Shown: positions 35,329 to 43,334 of the stretch, piece after piece | Layout of the letters: each line of letters begins with the position of its first letter | Position numbering within the stretch: position 1 is the stretch's first letter | Assembly: GCA_963788205.1 (NCBI GenBank) | Contig: CAWBGG010000002.1 | Location: 744,001-808,000, forward strand | DNA length: 64,000 nucleotides | Reading direction: 5' to 3' | DNA from: CAVVMA01 sp963788205 | GTDB lineage: Bacteria; Desulfobacterota; Binatia; Binatales; Binataceae | Notes under the pieces: generated by a model | The model's database searches: none | Told to the model about the DNA's origin: nothing | The model's input: only the letters and a program-made list of their open reading frames with translations | Program-made: the position numbers and the translations under genes

Positions 35329-36099
35329 ATGGCTGAGGAAATCCTCAAAGTCGAGCGCCAGGGCAACTACGTCACACTGATCCTGAACCGGGCCGAAAAG
35401 CGCAACGCGCTCAATCAGCCGTTGATCGAAGCGCTCGACGCGGCGCTCAGATCAGTCGAGACCGACAAGGAAATCCGCGCTGTGGTGTTGCGGGGCGAGG
35501 GCGCGCATTTCTGCGCCGGTATCGATCTGGCGGAAGTCGAGCGGGTCGAGGGCGGCCACAATCCCACCACGCTCGAGTCGACTTTCGGACGGCTCGAAAA
35601 GCTGGCCGTGCCGACTATCGCGGCGATTGGGGGCGCCGCGCTCGCCGGCGGGCTGGAGCTGGCGCTCCATTGCGATCTTCGCATCGCTGCCGAGGACGCC
35701 AAGCTCGGGATGACGCTCGGGCGCGTCGGCCTGATGGTGCCCTATGATTTCACGCGCAAGCTGATCGAGGTCATCGGCGCCGCGAACACCGCCTGGATTC
35801 TCTACACCGCCGACCTGATCGACGGCCGGCGCGCCCTCTCGATGGGCATGATTCACGAAGTTGTGCCGGCCGCGAAACTCAACGAAGCCGCCAGCGCGCT
35901 CGCCGAGAGGATCGCCGGCAACGCGCCGCTGTCGCTGCGTGCGATGAAGGCGACGGTCCGCCGATGTATGAGCGAGACCTTCGACGCCTATCATGATGAC
36001 TTGCTCCGACTGGCGGGCGACGTACGCCGCAGCGCCGACGCGAAAGAGGGCATCCGCGCCTTCCTGGAGAAACGCAAACCCATCTGGCAGGCCCGCTAG
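35329..36099 (+). CDS. Enoyl-CoA hydratase family protein
   Basis: A 256-residue crotonase-fold protein with the oxyanion segments HFCAGIDLAEVE (about 58-69) and GGAALAGGLELALHCDLRIA (about 102-121). At the usual catalytic Glu positions it reads KLGMTLGRVGLMVPYDFT, which lacks the typical Glu and so may be an isomerase or another crotonase activity rather than a hydratase. The ATG at 35329 has AAAGGAG upstream. Distinct from the paralogue at 26297. Confidence 0.9.
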   Translation: MAEEILKVERQGNYVTLILNRAEKRNALNQPLIEALDAALRSVETDKEIRAVVLRGEGAHFCAGIDLAEVERVEGGHNPTTLESTFGRLEKLAVPTIAAIGGAALAGGLELALHCDLRIAAEDAKLGMTLGRVGLMVPYDFTRKLIEVIGAANTAWILYTADLIDGRRALSMGMIHEVVPAAKLNEAASALAERIAGNAPLSLRAMKATVRRCMSETFDAYHDDLLRLAGDVRRSADAKEGIRAFLEKRKPIWQAR

Positions 36100-36104
36100 G
36101 TTCC

Positions 36105-37115
36105 TCACTCGCGCGCCAGCGCTTTGCGCAGGGCTGCGGCGCTCTCCAGCAGCGTGCGTGGCACGTTCAGCGTGCCCGCCACGTTTGAATACGGATAGAA
36201 CCGCGCGTTGACATGGACGTGAAGCGGCAAGCTCACGCCCTGATGAATCTCATAGTCCAGCGGCAGCGGACCCAGAATCCGCAGAATCCGATGGAGCGCG
36301 CGTGCGAAGGGCCGCATCGCCTCCATCGAGAGGTCGCTCAGTAAACCGCTGAATTCCGGCATCACCACGTCGTAGCTGCGCGGGAACGCACCGATCGGAC
36401 TGGCGTAGCTCACCACTCCGTCGCGGCTTTCGATCAGAAGGCCGGCGCGCTCGACAATCTCGATCAGCTCGCGCCATAGATTCGGATCGTCGCGAGTGGC
36501 GCGCTCTTCGGCCTCGAGCGCCGGGAACGGCTCCGGAGCGCCGATTATCTGTTGATGGACATGCGGCTGTGAGGCGCCCGACTCGCGCCCCTGGTTCTTG
36601 CGGATCACGACCGAGCGCACGGCCGGATTGGCCAGCGTATGCCGCATCACGCGCGCGTCGGCAATCAGGATCTGCAGGAAATGCTCTTCGCTCAGCGCGC
36701 CGGTGAAAAGCAAATCATTGCGCGACCGGGGATGCTCGATGAAGTGTCGCGGGTCCTCGACCACGACGTACGATTCGTTGCGGCCTCCAGTCAGCTCCTC
36801 GGGCACGCGCGGGAACAGATTGTTGAACGCCCGAATCATCCACTCGCCCTGGTCGCGCACCGCGGCGGCTGCGTTGACCCGCAGCAGTTCCGGCGGCGCG
36901 CCGCTCTCGTTGCCGGGACAAAACGGACAGCGCGCGGTCTCGTGATCGATCGCGGCGCGATCCAAAGGCGGCGCGGCAGGGTCCGGATCCTCGCGGCCCG
37001 ACAGCGTGAACGCGAAGCTCTTACCCCGCACGTCGACCACGTACGAGATCACGCCGGTGATCGGGCTTTTGATCCAGAGCAGCGCGCCATCGCGGGTTTG
37101 GTAGTCAATCGGCAT
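36105..37115 (-). CDS. Galactose-1-phosphate uridylyltransferase-like nucleotidyltransferase
   Basis: A 336-residue HIT-superfamily enzyme. It has CPFCPGNE (a zinc-binding Cys pair) in the N-terminal half and the nucleotidyl-transfer motif QPHVHQQIIG with the catalytic His, then DYEIHQGVSLPLHVHVN near the C-terminus. GalT-type enzymes move UMP between sugar phosphates through a uridylyl-His intermediate. The context gives no Leloir partners, so the sugar is uncertain. The start at 37115 (MPIDYQTRDG) fits family N-termini; ATG 37136 is the alternative. It ends 5 bp from the stop of the convergent hydratase gene. Confidence 0.85.
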   Translation of the reverse strand: MPIDYQTRDGALLWIKSPITGVISYVVDVRGKSFAFTLSGREDPDPAAPPLDRAAIDHETARCPFCPGNESGAPPELLRVNAAAAVRDQGEWMIRAFNNLFPRVPEELTGGRNESYVVVEDPRHFIEHPRSRNDLLFTGALSEEHFLQILIADARVMRHTLANPAVRSVVIRKNQGRESGASQPHVHQQIIGAPEPFPALEAEERATRDDPNLWRELIEIVERAGLLIESRDGVVSYASPIGAFPRSYDVVMPEFSGLLSDLSMEAMRPFARALHRILRILGPLPLDYEIHQGVSLPLHVHVNARFYPYSNVAGTLNVPRTLLESAAALRKALARE

Positions 37116-37387
37116 GGTACGGCATTGTGAGGGCATTCCCGTTTAAGCATTGCGCCTGCGCGGTTTCAACGCGGCGCGCCATCCTTCGTGCTGCTTTCAT
37201 CCTGCTTAATCCTGGCGCTCCTGATAGTCGCAGAGAGGGGGTTCCCACTGGCCGTCCTTGACACCTCGATAGCCGCGGGTTATCCATCTGGAGTCGAACG
37301 TTGAAAATCGCTTCGAGGGTCTGGCGTTCCGCCGTCGCGGACACCAGGCTTTTTTTTGGCAGCTAATACCGGGGAAATCGATCAGAC

Positions 37388-38539
37388 GTGGCTACCCTGA
37401 AGAAGTATCTGTTTACGCCGGGTCCTGCGCCCGTCCCGCCTGAGGTGTTGCAGGAAATCTCCCGGCCGATAATCCACCATCGCACACCTGAATTCAGCGT
37501 GGTGCTTGATGAAGCGCGCGAAGCGATGAAGCCCCTGATCGGCACGAAGCAGGAAGTGATTCTGCTGTCGTCGAGCGGCACCGGCGCGATGGAAGCGGCG
37601 GTCACCAATCTGCTCGCGCCGGGCGAGGCGGCGTTGTTCGTCAACGGCGGCAAGTTCGGTGAGCGATGGGGTAAACTGCTGGCGGCGCACGGGATGGTGG
37701 CCCATCCGATAAACGTCGAATGGGGCCGCGCGGTGCGTCCCGAGCAGGTCGAAGACGCGCTCAAGTCGCGTCCCGAGGTGCGCGCGCTCTTCGTGCAGGC
37801 CAGCGAAACCTCGACCTGCGCGGTCCATCCGGTGGCGAAGATCGCGGCGGTCACGCGCCGGCGCGACGTGATGCTGATCGTCGACGGGATCACGTCGGTC
37901 GGGGTGTTCGAGCAAAAGATGGACGAATGGGGGATTGACGCGCTGGTCACCGGCAGCCAGAAGGCTCTGATGCTGCCGCCCGGTCTCGGCATGATCGCGC
38001 TTTCGGCGCGCGGCTGGGAGCGCGCGCAGAAGAACAAGACGCCACGCTTCTATTTCGATCTGAACCGCGAGCTCAAGGCCCAGCGCGACGAGCACACCAC
38101 CGCCTGGACAGCCTCTGTATCGCTGATATTCGGCCTGCACAAGGCGCTGTCGATGATTCACGCCGAGGGTCTGCCACACGTCTTCGCGCGGCATCACTTG
38201 ATGGCCGCAGCGACACGCGCCGCCGCGCCCGCGATGGGACTGAAACTGCTTTCACCCGACAATCCCGCGCCGGGCGTGACCGGAATCCTGGCGCCATCCG
38301 ATATCGACGGCTCCAAGCTGGTGCGCTATATGCGCGACGACCTTGGCGTCTCGGTGCAGGGCGGACAGGATCAAATGAAGGGCAAGCTGGTGCGTATCGG
38401 ACACATGGGGTATGTCGCGCCGTTCGACGTGCTGGTCGCGATCAGCGCGCTCGAGCTGGCGCTCAAGCGCATGGGTTACAGCTTCACGATCGGCGCCGGA
38501 GTCGGCGCCGTGCAGGCCGCGATCGCCAAAGGCGCCTGA
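37388..38539 (+). CDS. Class V aminotransferase, probable phosphoserine aminotransferase
   Basis: A 383-residue PLP enzyme. It has TPGPAPVPPEV near the start, a LIVDGITSVGVFEQKMDEWG segment, and the PLP lysine in TGSQKALMLPPGLG (Lys about 197). By sequence it is of the alanine-glyoxylate/serine-pyruvate aminotransferase type. It sits 8 bp upstream of serA, and in several lineages such enzymes replace SerC in making phosphoserine. That role is inferred from context. GTG start at 37388; the 246-bp gap before it has no gene I can support. Confidence 0.88.
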   Translation: MATLKKYLFTPGPAPVPPEVLQEISRPIIHHRTPEFSVVLDEAREAMKPLIGTKQEVILLSSSGTGAMEAAVTNLLAPGEAALFVNGGKFGERWGKLLAAHGMVAHPINVEWGRAVRPEQVEDALKSRPEVRALFVQASETSTCAVHPVAKIAAVTRRRDVMLIVDGITSVGVFEQKMDEWGIDALVTGSQKALMLPPGLGMIALSARGWERAQKNKTPRFYFDLNRELKAQRDEHTTAWTASVSLIFGLHKALSMIHAEGLPHVFARHHLMAAATRAAAPAMGLKLLSPDNPAPGVTGILAPSDIDGSKLVRYMRDDLGVSVQGGQDQMKGKLVRIGHMGYVAPFDVLVAISALELALKRMGYSFTIGAGVGAVQAAIAKGA

Positions 38540-38547
38540 AGCCCAAC

Positions 38548-40146
38548 ATGCCCGACACCTTCCGCGTGCTGTTGAGCGATTCCCTGGCGCCCCAGGGAAT
38601 CGAGTTGTTGCGCGGCTATGCGCCGCGAATCCAGACCGACAGCAAGACCGGTCTCAAACCCGCCGAGCTGGCCGCCATGATCGCGCCCTACGACGCGCTG
38701 GTGATTCGCAGCTCGACCACGGTCACGCGCGAGATTATCGACGCCGCGCGCTCGCTCAAGGTGATCGGACGCGCCGGCGTCGGAATCGATAACGTCGATC
38801 TCGAAGCGGCGACGCGGCGTGGAATCGTGGTGATGAACAGCCCCTCGGGCAACAGCGTTACCACCGCTGAGCACACGATCTCGATGATGATGGCGCTGAC
38901 GCGGCATATCCCGGCCGCCGACGCCTCGCTACGGGCCGGAAAATGGGAACGGGGCAAATTCACCGGCACTGAAGTTCACAACAAAACTCTTGGCGTGATC
39001 GGGCTGGGCAATATCGGCCGCATCGTCGCCGACCGTGCGATCGGCCTCAAGATGAAGGTGATCGGGTTCGACCCTTTCTTCACCGCAGAAGTCGCCAAGC
39101 GCAGCGGAATCGAGCTGGTGAGCCTGGAGCAGGTTTTCGAGCGCGCCGACTTTATTACGGTGCACACGCCGCTCACCGACGACACGCGCGGGCTGGTTGG
39201 CGCGGCCGCGTTCGCCAAAATGAAAAAGGGCGTGCGGATCATCAACTGCGCGCGCGGCGGGATTGTTGATGAGGCCGCACTGGCCGAGGCGCTGGGCTCG
39301 GGCAAAGTCGCCGGTGCGGCGCTGGACGTGTTCGTTGAAGAGCCGCCTCCAAAGGACCATCCGCTCCTCAAGCTCGGCAACGTCATAGTCACGCCGCATC
39401 TCGGCGCCGCGACCGACGAGGCGCAGGTCCAGGTCGCGATCGACATCGCGCAGCAGGTCGTCGATTTCCTGCTCGACGGAGTGGCCCGCCACGCGGTGAA
39501 TATCCCGGCGCTGTCGCCGCATGAGCTCGAAGCGCTGGGGCCCCATCTGCGGCTCGCGGAAAAGCTCGGCAAGCTCGCCGCGCAGCTAATCAACGACTCG
39601 CCGACCCAAGTGACGATCGGGCTCGGCGGCGAGGCTGCGGAGTTGAAGGTGGAGCCGATCAGCGCGGCGGCGCTGAAGGGCTTGCTCAGCGCCTCGCTCG
39701 GCGAGGAACTGAACTACGTCAACGCCCCGTTCATCGCGCGCGAACGTGGCATCCGCGTCACCGAAACCCGTTCGCGCGAGGCGACCGACTACGTCAACAC
39801 GCTCTTCGTGGGCGTGCGCACCGCCTCTGGCGAGCATGAGGCGGCCGGCGCTGTGCTGGGGAATCGTGCGATGCGGCTCATCCGTATCGATGGATACCGG
39901 GTCGAAGCGGTGCCTGAGGGCTACTTCCTGATGCTCCACAATCGCGACGTGCCGGGCGTAATCGGCGCAGTCGGGACGATGCTTGGCCAGGCCGGAATCA
40001 ATATCGGCGGCTTTGAGCTCGGCCGCGACCGCCTGGGCGGGATGGCGCTCAGCCTGGTCGAGGTGGACGAACCGGTTCCGGCCTCGATGCTCGAAAAACT
40101 CAACACCATTCCGGCGATCACGGCGGCCTCGTTGCTGAAACTCTGA
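38548..40146 (+). CDS. serA: D-3-phosphoglycerate dehydrogenase
   Basis: A 532-residue enzyme oxidising 3-phosphoglycerate at the entry to serine synthesis. The NAD-binding motif GLGNIGR is near 151-157. The catalytic Arg and Glu lie in NCARGGIVDEAAL and the EEPP segment, with His in TPHLGAAT. An intervening domain (about 315-450) and a C-terminal ACT domain (about 455-530, LMLHNRDVPGVIGAVGTML) make it the long, feedback-regulated type. It lies 8 bp after the aminotransferase and 53 bp before purA. Confidence 0.96.
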   Translation: MPDTFRVLLSDSLAPQGIELLRGYAPRIQTDSKTGLKPAELAAMIAPYDALVIRSSTTVTREIIDAARSLKVIGRAGVGIDNVDLEAATRRGIVVMNSPSGNSVTTAEHTISMMMALTRHIPAADASLRAGKWERGKFTGTEVHNKTLGVIGLGNIGRIVADRAIGLKMKVIGFDPFFTAEVAKRSGIELVSLEQVFERADFITVHTPLTDDTRGLVGAAAFAKMKKGVRIINCARGGIVDEAALAEALGSGKVAGAALDVFVEEPPPKDHPLLKLGNVIVTPHLGAATDEAQVQVAIDIAQQVVDFLLDGVARHAVNIPALSPHELEALGPHLRLAEKLGKLAAQLINDSPTQVTIGLGGEAAELKVEPISAAALKGLLSASLGEELNYVNAPFIARERGIRVTETRSREATDYVNTLFVGVRTASGEHEAAGAVLGNRAMRLIRIDGYRVEAVPEGYFLMLHNRDVPGVIGAVGTMLGQAGINIGGFELGRDRLGGMALSLVEVDEPVPASMLEKLNTIPAITAASLLKL

Positions 40147-40199
40147 AACCGCGCGCCCGCGCCGCGCGGCGTGGGCACTCTCGCGTCCGGGGAAAGTGA

Positions 40200-41495
40200 A
40201 TGAAAACAGTGGCGGTGGTCGGTACGCAGTGGGGCGATGAGGGCAAGGGCAAAATTGTCGATCTGCTCGCCGAACACGCCGACGTGGTGGTGCGCTTCCA
40301 GGGCGGCAACAACGCCGCCCATACGCTGGTCGTCAACGGCGAGAAGTTCGTCCTGCGCCTGGTGCCAGCCGGCGCGCTGCATCCCGGCAAGACCTGCGTG
40401 ATCGGCAACGGCACCGTGGTTAACCCCTTCGAACTGATCGAGGAGATCGATAATCTCAAGCGGCGCAAGCGCCTGGCCGACGACGCGCTCCTCAAGCTCA
40501 GCTACGACGCGCATATCGTGATGCCGTATCATCGGGCGATCGATCGCGCGCGGGAGGCGCGCCTGGGCAAGGACGCGATCGGGACCACGGGCTTCGGAAT
40601 CGGACCCGCGTACGAAGACAAAATGTCGCGGATGGGACTGCGCTTTGCCGACCTGCTCGACTTCAAGGACTTCACCGCCAAGCTCAAGCGCAACATCACC
40701 GAGAAAAATCGCTATTTGAAGGCGGTGCTGAAGGCCAAGCCGATCGACGGCAAGACCCTGGTCGAAGCGATGAAGAAGGCCCGCACGCGGCTGATGCGCT
40801 ACCTGTGCGATACCGGCGTCTTCCTCGACGCGGCGATCGCGCAAGGCAAACGCGTGCTGTTCGAGGGCGCGCACGGCACGATGCTCGATATCGATCACGG
40901 CACCTATCCTTACGTGACTTCGTCCAGCTGTATCGCCAGCGCCGTATTCGCCGGCGCCGGCATCGGGCCCGGCAGTCTCGACGGCGTGCTCGGAATCAGC
41001 AAGGCCTATACCACCCGCGTCGGCGCCGGGCCGTTCCCAACCGAGATTTCGGGATGGCTCGCCGAGGCGGTGCGCGAAGAGGGCGTGGAGTTCGGCTCGG
41101 CGACCGGACGGCCGCGCCGGATCGGATGGTTCGACGCGGTGCTGGCGCGTCATGCGGCGCGCGTCAACGGCTTGTGGGGGCTGGCGATCACCAAGCTCGA
41201 CGTGCTGGTGGGCATCGATCCGCTCAAGATTTGCGTCGGCTACGAAATCAAAGGCAAGCGCTTCGATCACATGCCGCCCGGCCGGGACGCGCTCGGTAAG
41301 GCCAAGCCGGTGTTCGAGGAGATGCCCGGCTGGAGCGAGGACCTGAGCGGCGCGCGCACGATGAGTGATTTGCCCGCGAACGTGCGCCGCTACCTGGAAC
41401 GAATCAGCGAGTTGACTGGCGCTCGGCTCGCGATGGTCGGCGTAGGCGCCTCCCGCGACGCCGCAATCGTGCTGGAGAACCCGTTCCTGGCGTAG
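40200..41495 (+). CDS. purA: Adenylosuccinate synthetase
   Basis: A 431-residue GTP-dependent enzyme joining IMP and aspartate in AMP synthesis. It has GTQWGDEGKGKIVD at 8-21, GTTGFGIGPAYEDKMSR, the FEGAHGTMLDIDHGTYPYVT block, and KLDVLVGIDPLKICVGY. Full family length. It follows serA by 53 bp and may be co-transcribed. The downstream gap to 41700 is filled by a long inverted repeat. Confidence 0.97.
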   Translation: MKTVAVVGTQWGDEGKGKIVDLLAEHADVVVRFQGGNNAAHTLVVNGEKFVLRLVPAGALHPGKTCVIGNGTVVNPFELIEEIDNLKRRKRLADDALLKLSYDAHIVMPYHRAIDRAREARLGKDAIGTTGFGIGPAYEDKMSRMGLRFADLLDFKDFTAKLKRNITEKNRYLKAVLKAKPIDGKTLVEAMKKARTRLMRYLCDTGVFLDAAIAQGKRVLFEGAHGTMLDIDHGTYPYVTSSSCIASAVFAGAGIGPGSLDGVLGISKAYTTRVGAGPFPTEISGWLAEAVREEGVEFGSATGRPRRIGWFDAVLARHAARVNGLWGLAITKLDVLVGIDPLKICVGYEIKGKRFDHMPPGRDALGKAKPVFEEMPGWSEDLSGARTMSDLPANVRRYLERISELTGARLAMVGVGASRDAAIVLENPFLA

Positions 41496-41554
41496 GGCCT
41501 CTACGTCTTGCACCGCTCTGGGATCAGGAGCGCTTTGTGTAGCCCAGAAAGGAG

Positions 41555-41667
41555 AATCGCTCCGCGTAGATTCCTCACTGCGCAGACTCCGTTCGGAATG
41601 ACAACCTAAGAATCCTCGCTCCCTACCTGTCATCCCGAACGCAGTGAGGGATCTACGCGGAGCGATT
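41555..41667. repeat. 113-bp inverted-repeat element, copy 1
   Basis: The arms 41555-41602 and 41629-41667 mirror each other (AATCGCTCCGCGTAGAT at the outer ends). The whole element, including its centre CTAAGAATCCTCGCTCCCTA, recurs in reverse complement at 55470-55584. It lies between purA and the HicB-like gene and probably ends both transcripts. Confidence 0.85.
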
Positions 41668-41700
41668 TGTCCGAATTGTAGGTTATGCAGGCCCTCTGGA

Positions 41701-41931
41701 TCAGGGAGAGACAAGCCACGGTGCCTTGGTTTCTACCTCGACCTCGGCCACCTCGATCTGGGTAGGCAGCCCGTGAGCCCGGCGCGTTTCGAGACTCAAT
41801 TCAATCGCCTCCCGGACGTTGTTCAATGCGTCCTCGACAGTTCGCCCTTGCGAAACGCAGCCGGGCAGAGCCGGACACTCGGCGACAATCCAGCCGTTCT
41901 CGTCGTGCTCCAGCGTTACCAGGAACTTCAT
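41701..41931 (-). CDS. HicB-like protein, no HicA beside it
   Basis: A 76-residue partial-RNase-H-fold protein of the HicB/YlbL type: VTLEHDENGWIVAECPALPGC then SQGRTVEDALNNVREAIEL. HicB normally neutralises HicA, a short mRNA-degrading toxin encoded next to it. Neither side of this gene has a HicA-like frame, only a repeat on one side and the serine hydrolase on the other. It may be an orphan or have a partner elsewhere. No C-terminal DNA-binding domain, so self-repression is unlikely. Confidence 0.85.
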   Translation of the reverse strand: MKFLVTLEHDENGWIVAECPALPGCVSQGRTVEDALNNVREAIELSLETRRAHGLPTQIEVAEVEVETKAPWLVSP

Positions 41932-41989
41932 GGACCTACGCTTCCATCGTCGCTAACCCGCTTGCTTTGGTCAACACGACCCGGCGATG

Positions 41990-43183
41990 TTAGCCCGCGC
42001 AGGCGCCCGCCAGACTCGAAATCGCGACGCTGCGGCGCGCCAGCCGATACTCGTTGCGATCGAAGCCGTTGGTGCAATAGCCGATCGAGATCCCCGTTGC
42101 CGGATCGCCCCATCCGAGTTGGCCGCCGGCGCCGCCGTGCCCGAACGCCATCGGCGAGGCGGTCTTGCCGAAGCCGCGGAAGTTAGCCTTGCCGTCGTCG
42201 CCCGCGATACTCACGCCCAGCGCGCGGTTGCACTTGAATCCGAAAATGTGATCCACGTAATCGCCCGAACGCACGCGCAACCCCTCGCGCACGGTTTCCG
42301 GTTTCCAGATCTGCTTGCCGTCGTAGGATCGGCCCTCGCTGAGGAGCGCTTGGTAGAACAGGGCGAGGTCGCCCGCGGTCATGACTCCGCCGCCGCCCGG
42401 CACGCCGACTTCGCGCATCTCCGGGATGTTTAGGCGGATGATGTTCTCTTCGATGACTTCGCCCGGGTCGATATCGGGAAATCCGATCTGCTTTTTCTCC
42501 TCCGCGGTGAGCGGCTCGTTGAGATAGATGATATCGGCGGCGCGATCGCTCAACTCGCGCGGCAGGCCCACGCGCAAATCGGGAAGCCCCAGCGGCATCG
42601 CGATCCGATTACGGATGAATTGGCGGAAGTCCTGTCCGGTCCGGCGCTCGATAACCTCGGCGATGATCCAGAAACCCGCAGTGTGATGGTAGTAAAACTT
42701 GCTGCCGGCCGGAAATTCGAGCCGCCATTGGCTGAAGCGTTCGAGCCGGCGCTTGCGATCGAGCCAATCGATTGGATTGAACGGCGCGTTGGGAAATCCG
42801 CCGACGTGCAGCAGCACCTGCTCGATAGTGATTTCGTTTTTGCCGTTGGTGCCGAACTCCGGCACGATGTCGGCGACTTTCTCGCCCGGATCGAGCTTGC
42901 CATCCTGCATCAGCAGCCATACCGCCGACGACATGATCGCCTTGGTGCAGGAGAAGATGCAGTAGACCGTCTCGTTGGTGGCCGGCTTGTCGACGCCGCC
43001 CTGCACGGCGCGTCCGACCGTGCGCATCGCGGCGATCTTGCCCTTGCGCGCGATCGCGATTTGGGTTGACGGCAGGATGCCGTCCTTGACCTCGCGCTCG
43101 GCGCGCACGAATAGCGCCTCGACCTTGGCCGGATCGAGTCCGACTTCTCGGGGGTCGTCTGCGAAAAAATGCTCAGCCGGCAT
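41990..43183 (-). CDS. Serine hydrolase of the beta-lactamase/esterase (class C-like) family
   Basis: A 397-residue protein with the SxxK motif S78-C-T-K81 (IFSCTKAIMS), a Tyr motif region KFYYHHTAGFW, and a C-terminal FGHGGAGGQLGWGD block matching the HxG triad. There is no signal peptide, so it is probably a cytoplasmic esterase or amidase rather than a beta-lactamase. The frame is open to 43294, but the ATG at 43183 (MPAEHFFADD) begins the conserved part. It lies on the same strand as the acyl-CoA ligase, separated by a repeat. Confidence 0.88.
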   Translation of the reverse strand: MPAEHFFADDPREVGLDPAKVEALFVRAEREVKDGILPSTQIAIARKGKIAAMRTVGRAVQGGVDKPATNETVYCIFSCTKAIMSSAVWLLMQDGKLDPGEKVADIVPEFGTNGKNEITIEQVLLHVGGFPNAPFNPIDWLDRKRRLERFSQWRLEFPAGSKFYYHHTAGFWIIAEVIERRTGQDFRQFIRNRIAMPLGLPDLRVGLPRELSDRAADIIYLNEPLTAEEKKQIGFPDIDPGEVIEENIIRLNIPEMREVGVPGGGGVMTAGDLALFYQALLSEGRSYDGKQIWKPETVREGLRVRSGDYVDHIFGFKCNRALGVSIAGDDGKANFRGFGKTASPMAFGHGGAGGQLGWGDPATGISIGYCTNGFDRNEYRLARRSVAISSLAGACAG

Positions 43184-43296
43184 GATTGTTCGTCCTCGCC
43201 TGCGAAATTTTGGCCACTGCCGCAGACATAGCACACGATCGCGCACCGCGTCAGGCGGATTCGCCGCCTGAAAGACCGCCGGAACAGGCCGCAAAT

Positions 43297-43325
43297 GACC
43301 CGGCGGGACGCCGGTCCTATTTCGG
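43297..43325. repeat. CCGGCGGGACGCCGG inverted repeat
   Basis: GACCCGGCGGGACGCCGGTC forms a short imperfect hairpin followed by CTATTTCGG. It closely matches the right arm of the 12318-12369 element (CGGCGGGACGCCGG, CCTACTTCGG). It lies between the acyl-CoA ligase and serine hydrolase genes. Confidence 0.65.
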
Positions 43326-43334
43326 ACAAAAATT

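Noticed and set aside
37105..37344. 79-codon minus-strand frame upstream of the GalT-like gene
   Set aside because: No recognisable domain, overlaps the start of the GalT-like gene, and the composition is that of random GC-rich DNA.
39921..41714. 597-codon minus-strand frame
   Set aside because: Antisense to serA and purA, both with complete motifs.
41928..42113. Possible HicA toxin gene next to HicB
   Set aside because: The 61-codon frame lacks the HicA pattern (Gly-rich turn and catalytic His in a short dsRBD-like fold) and overlaps the serine hydrolase 3' end.
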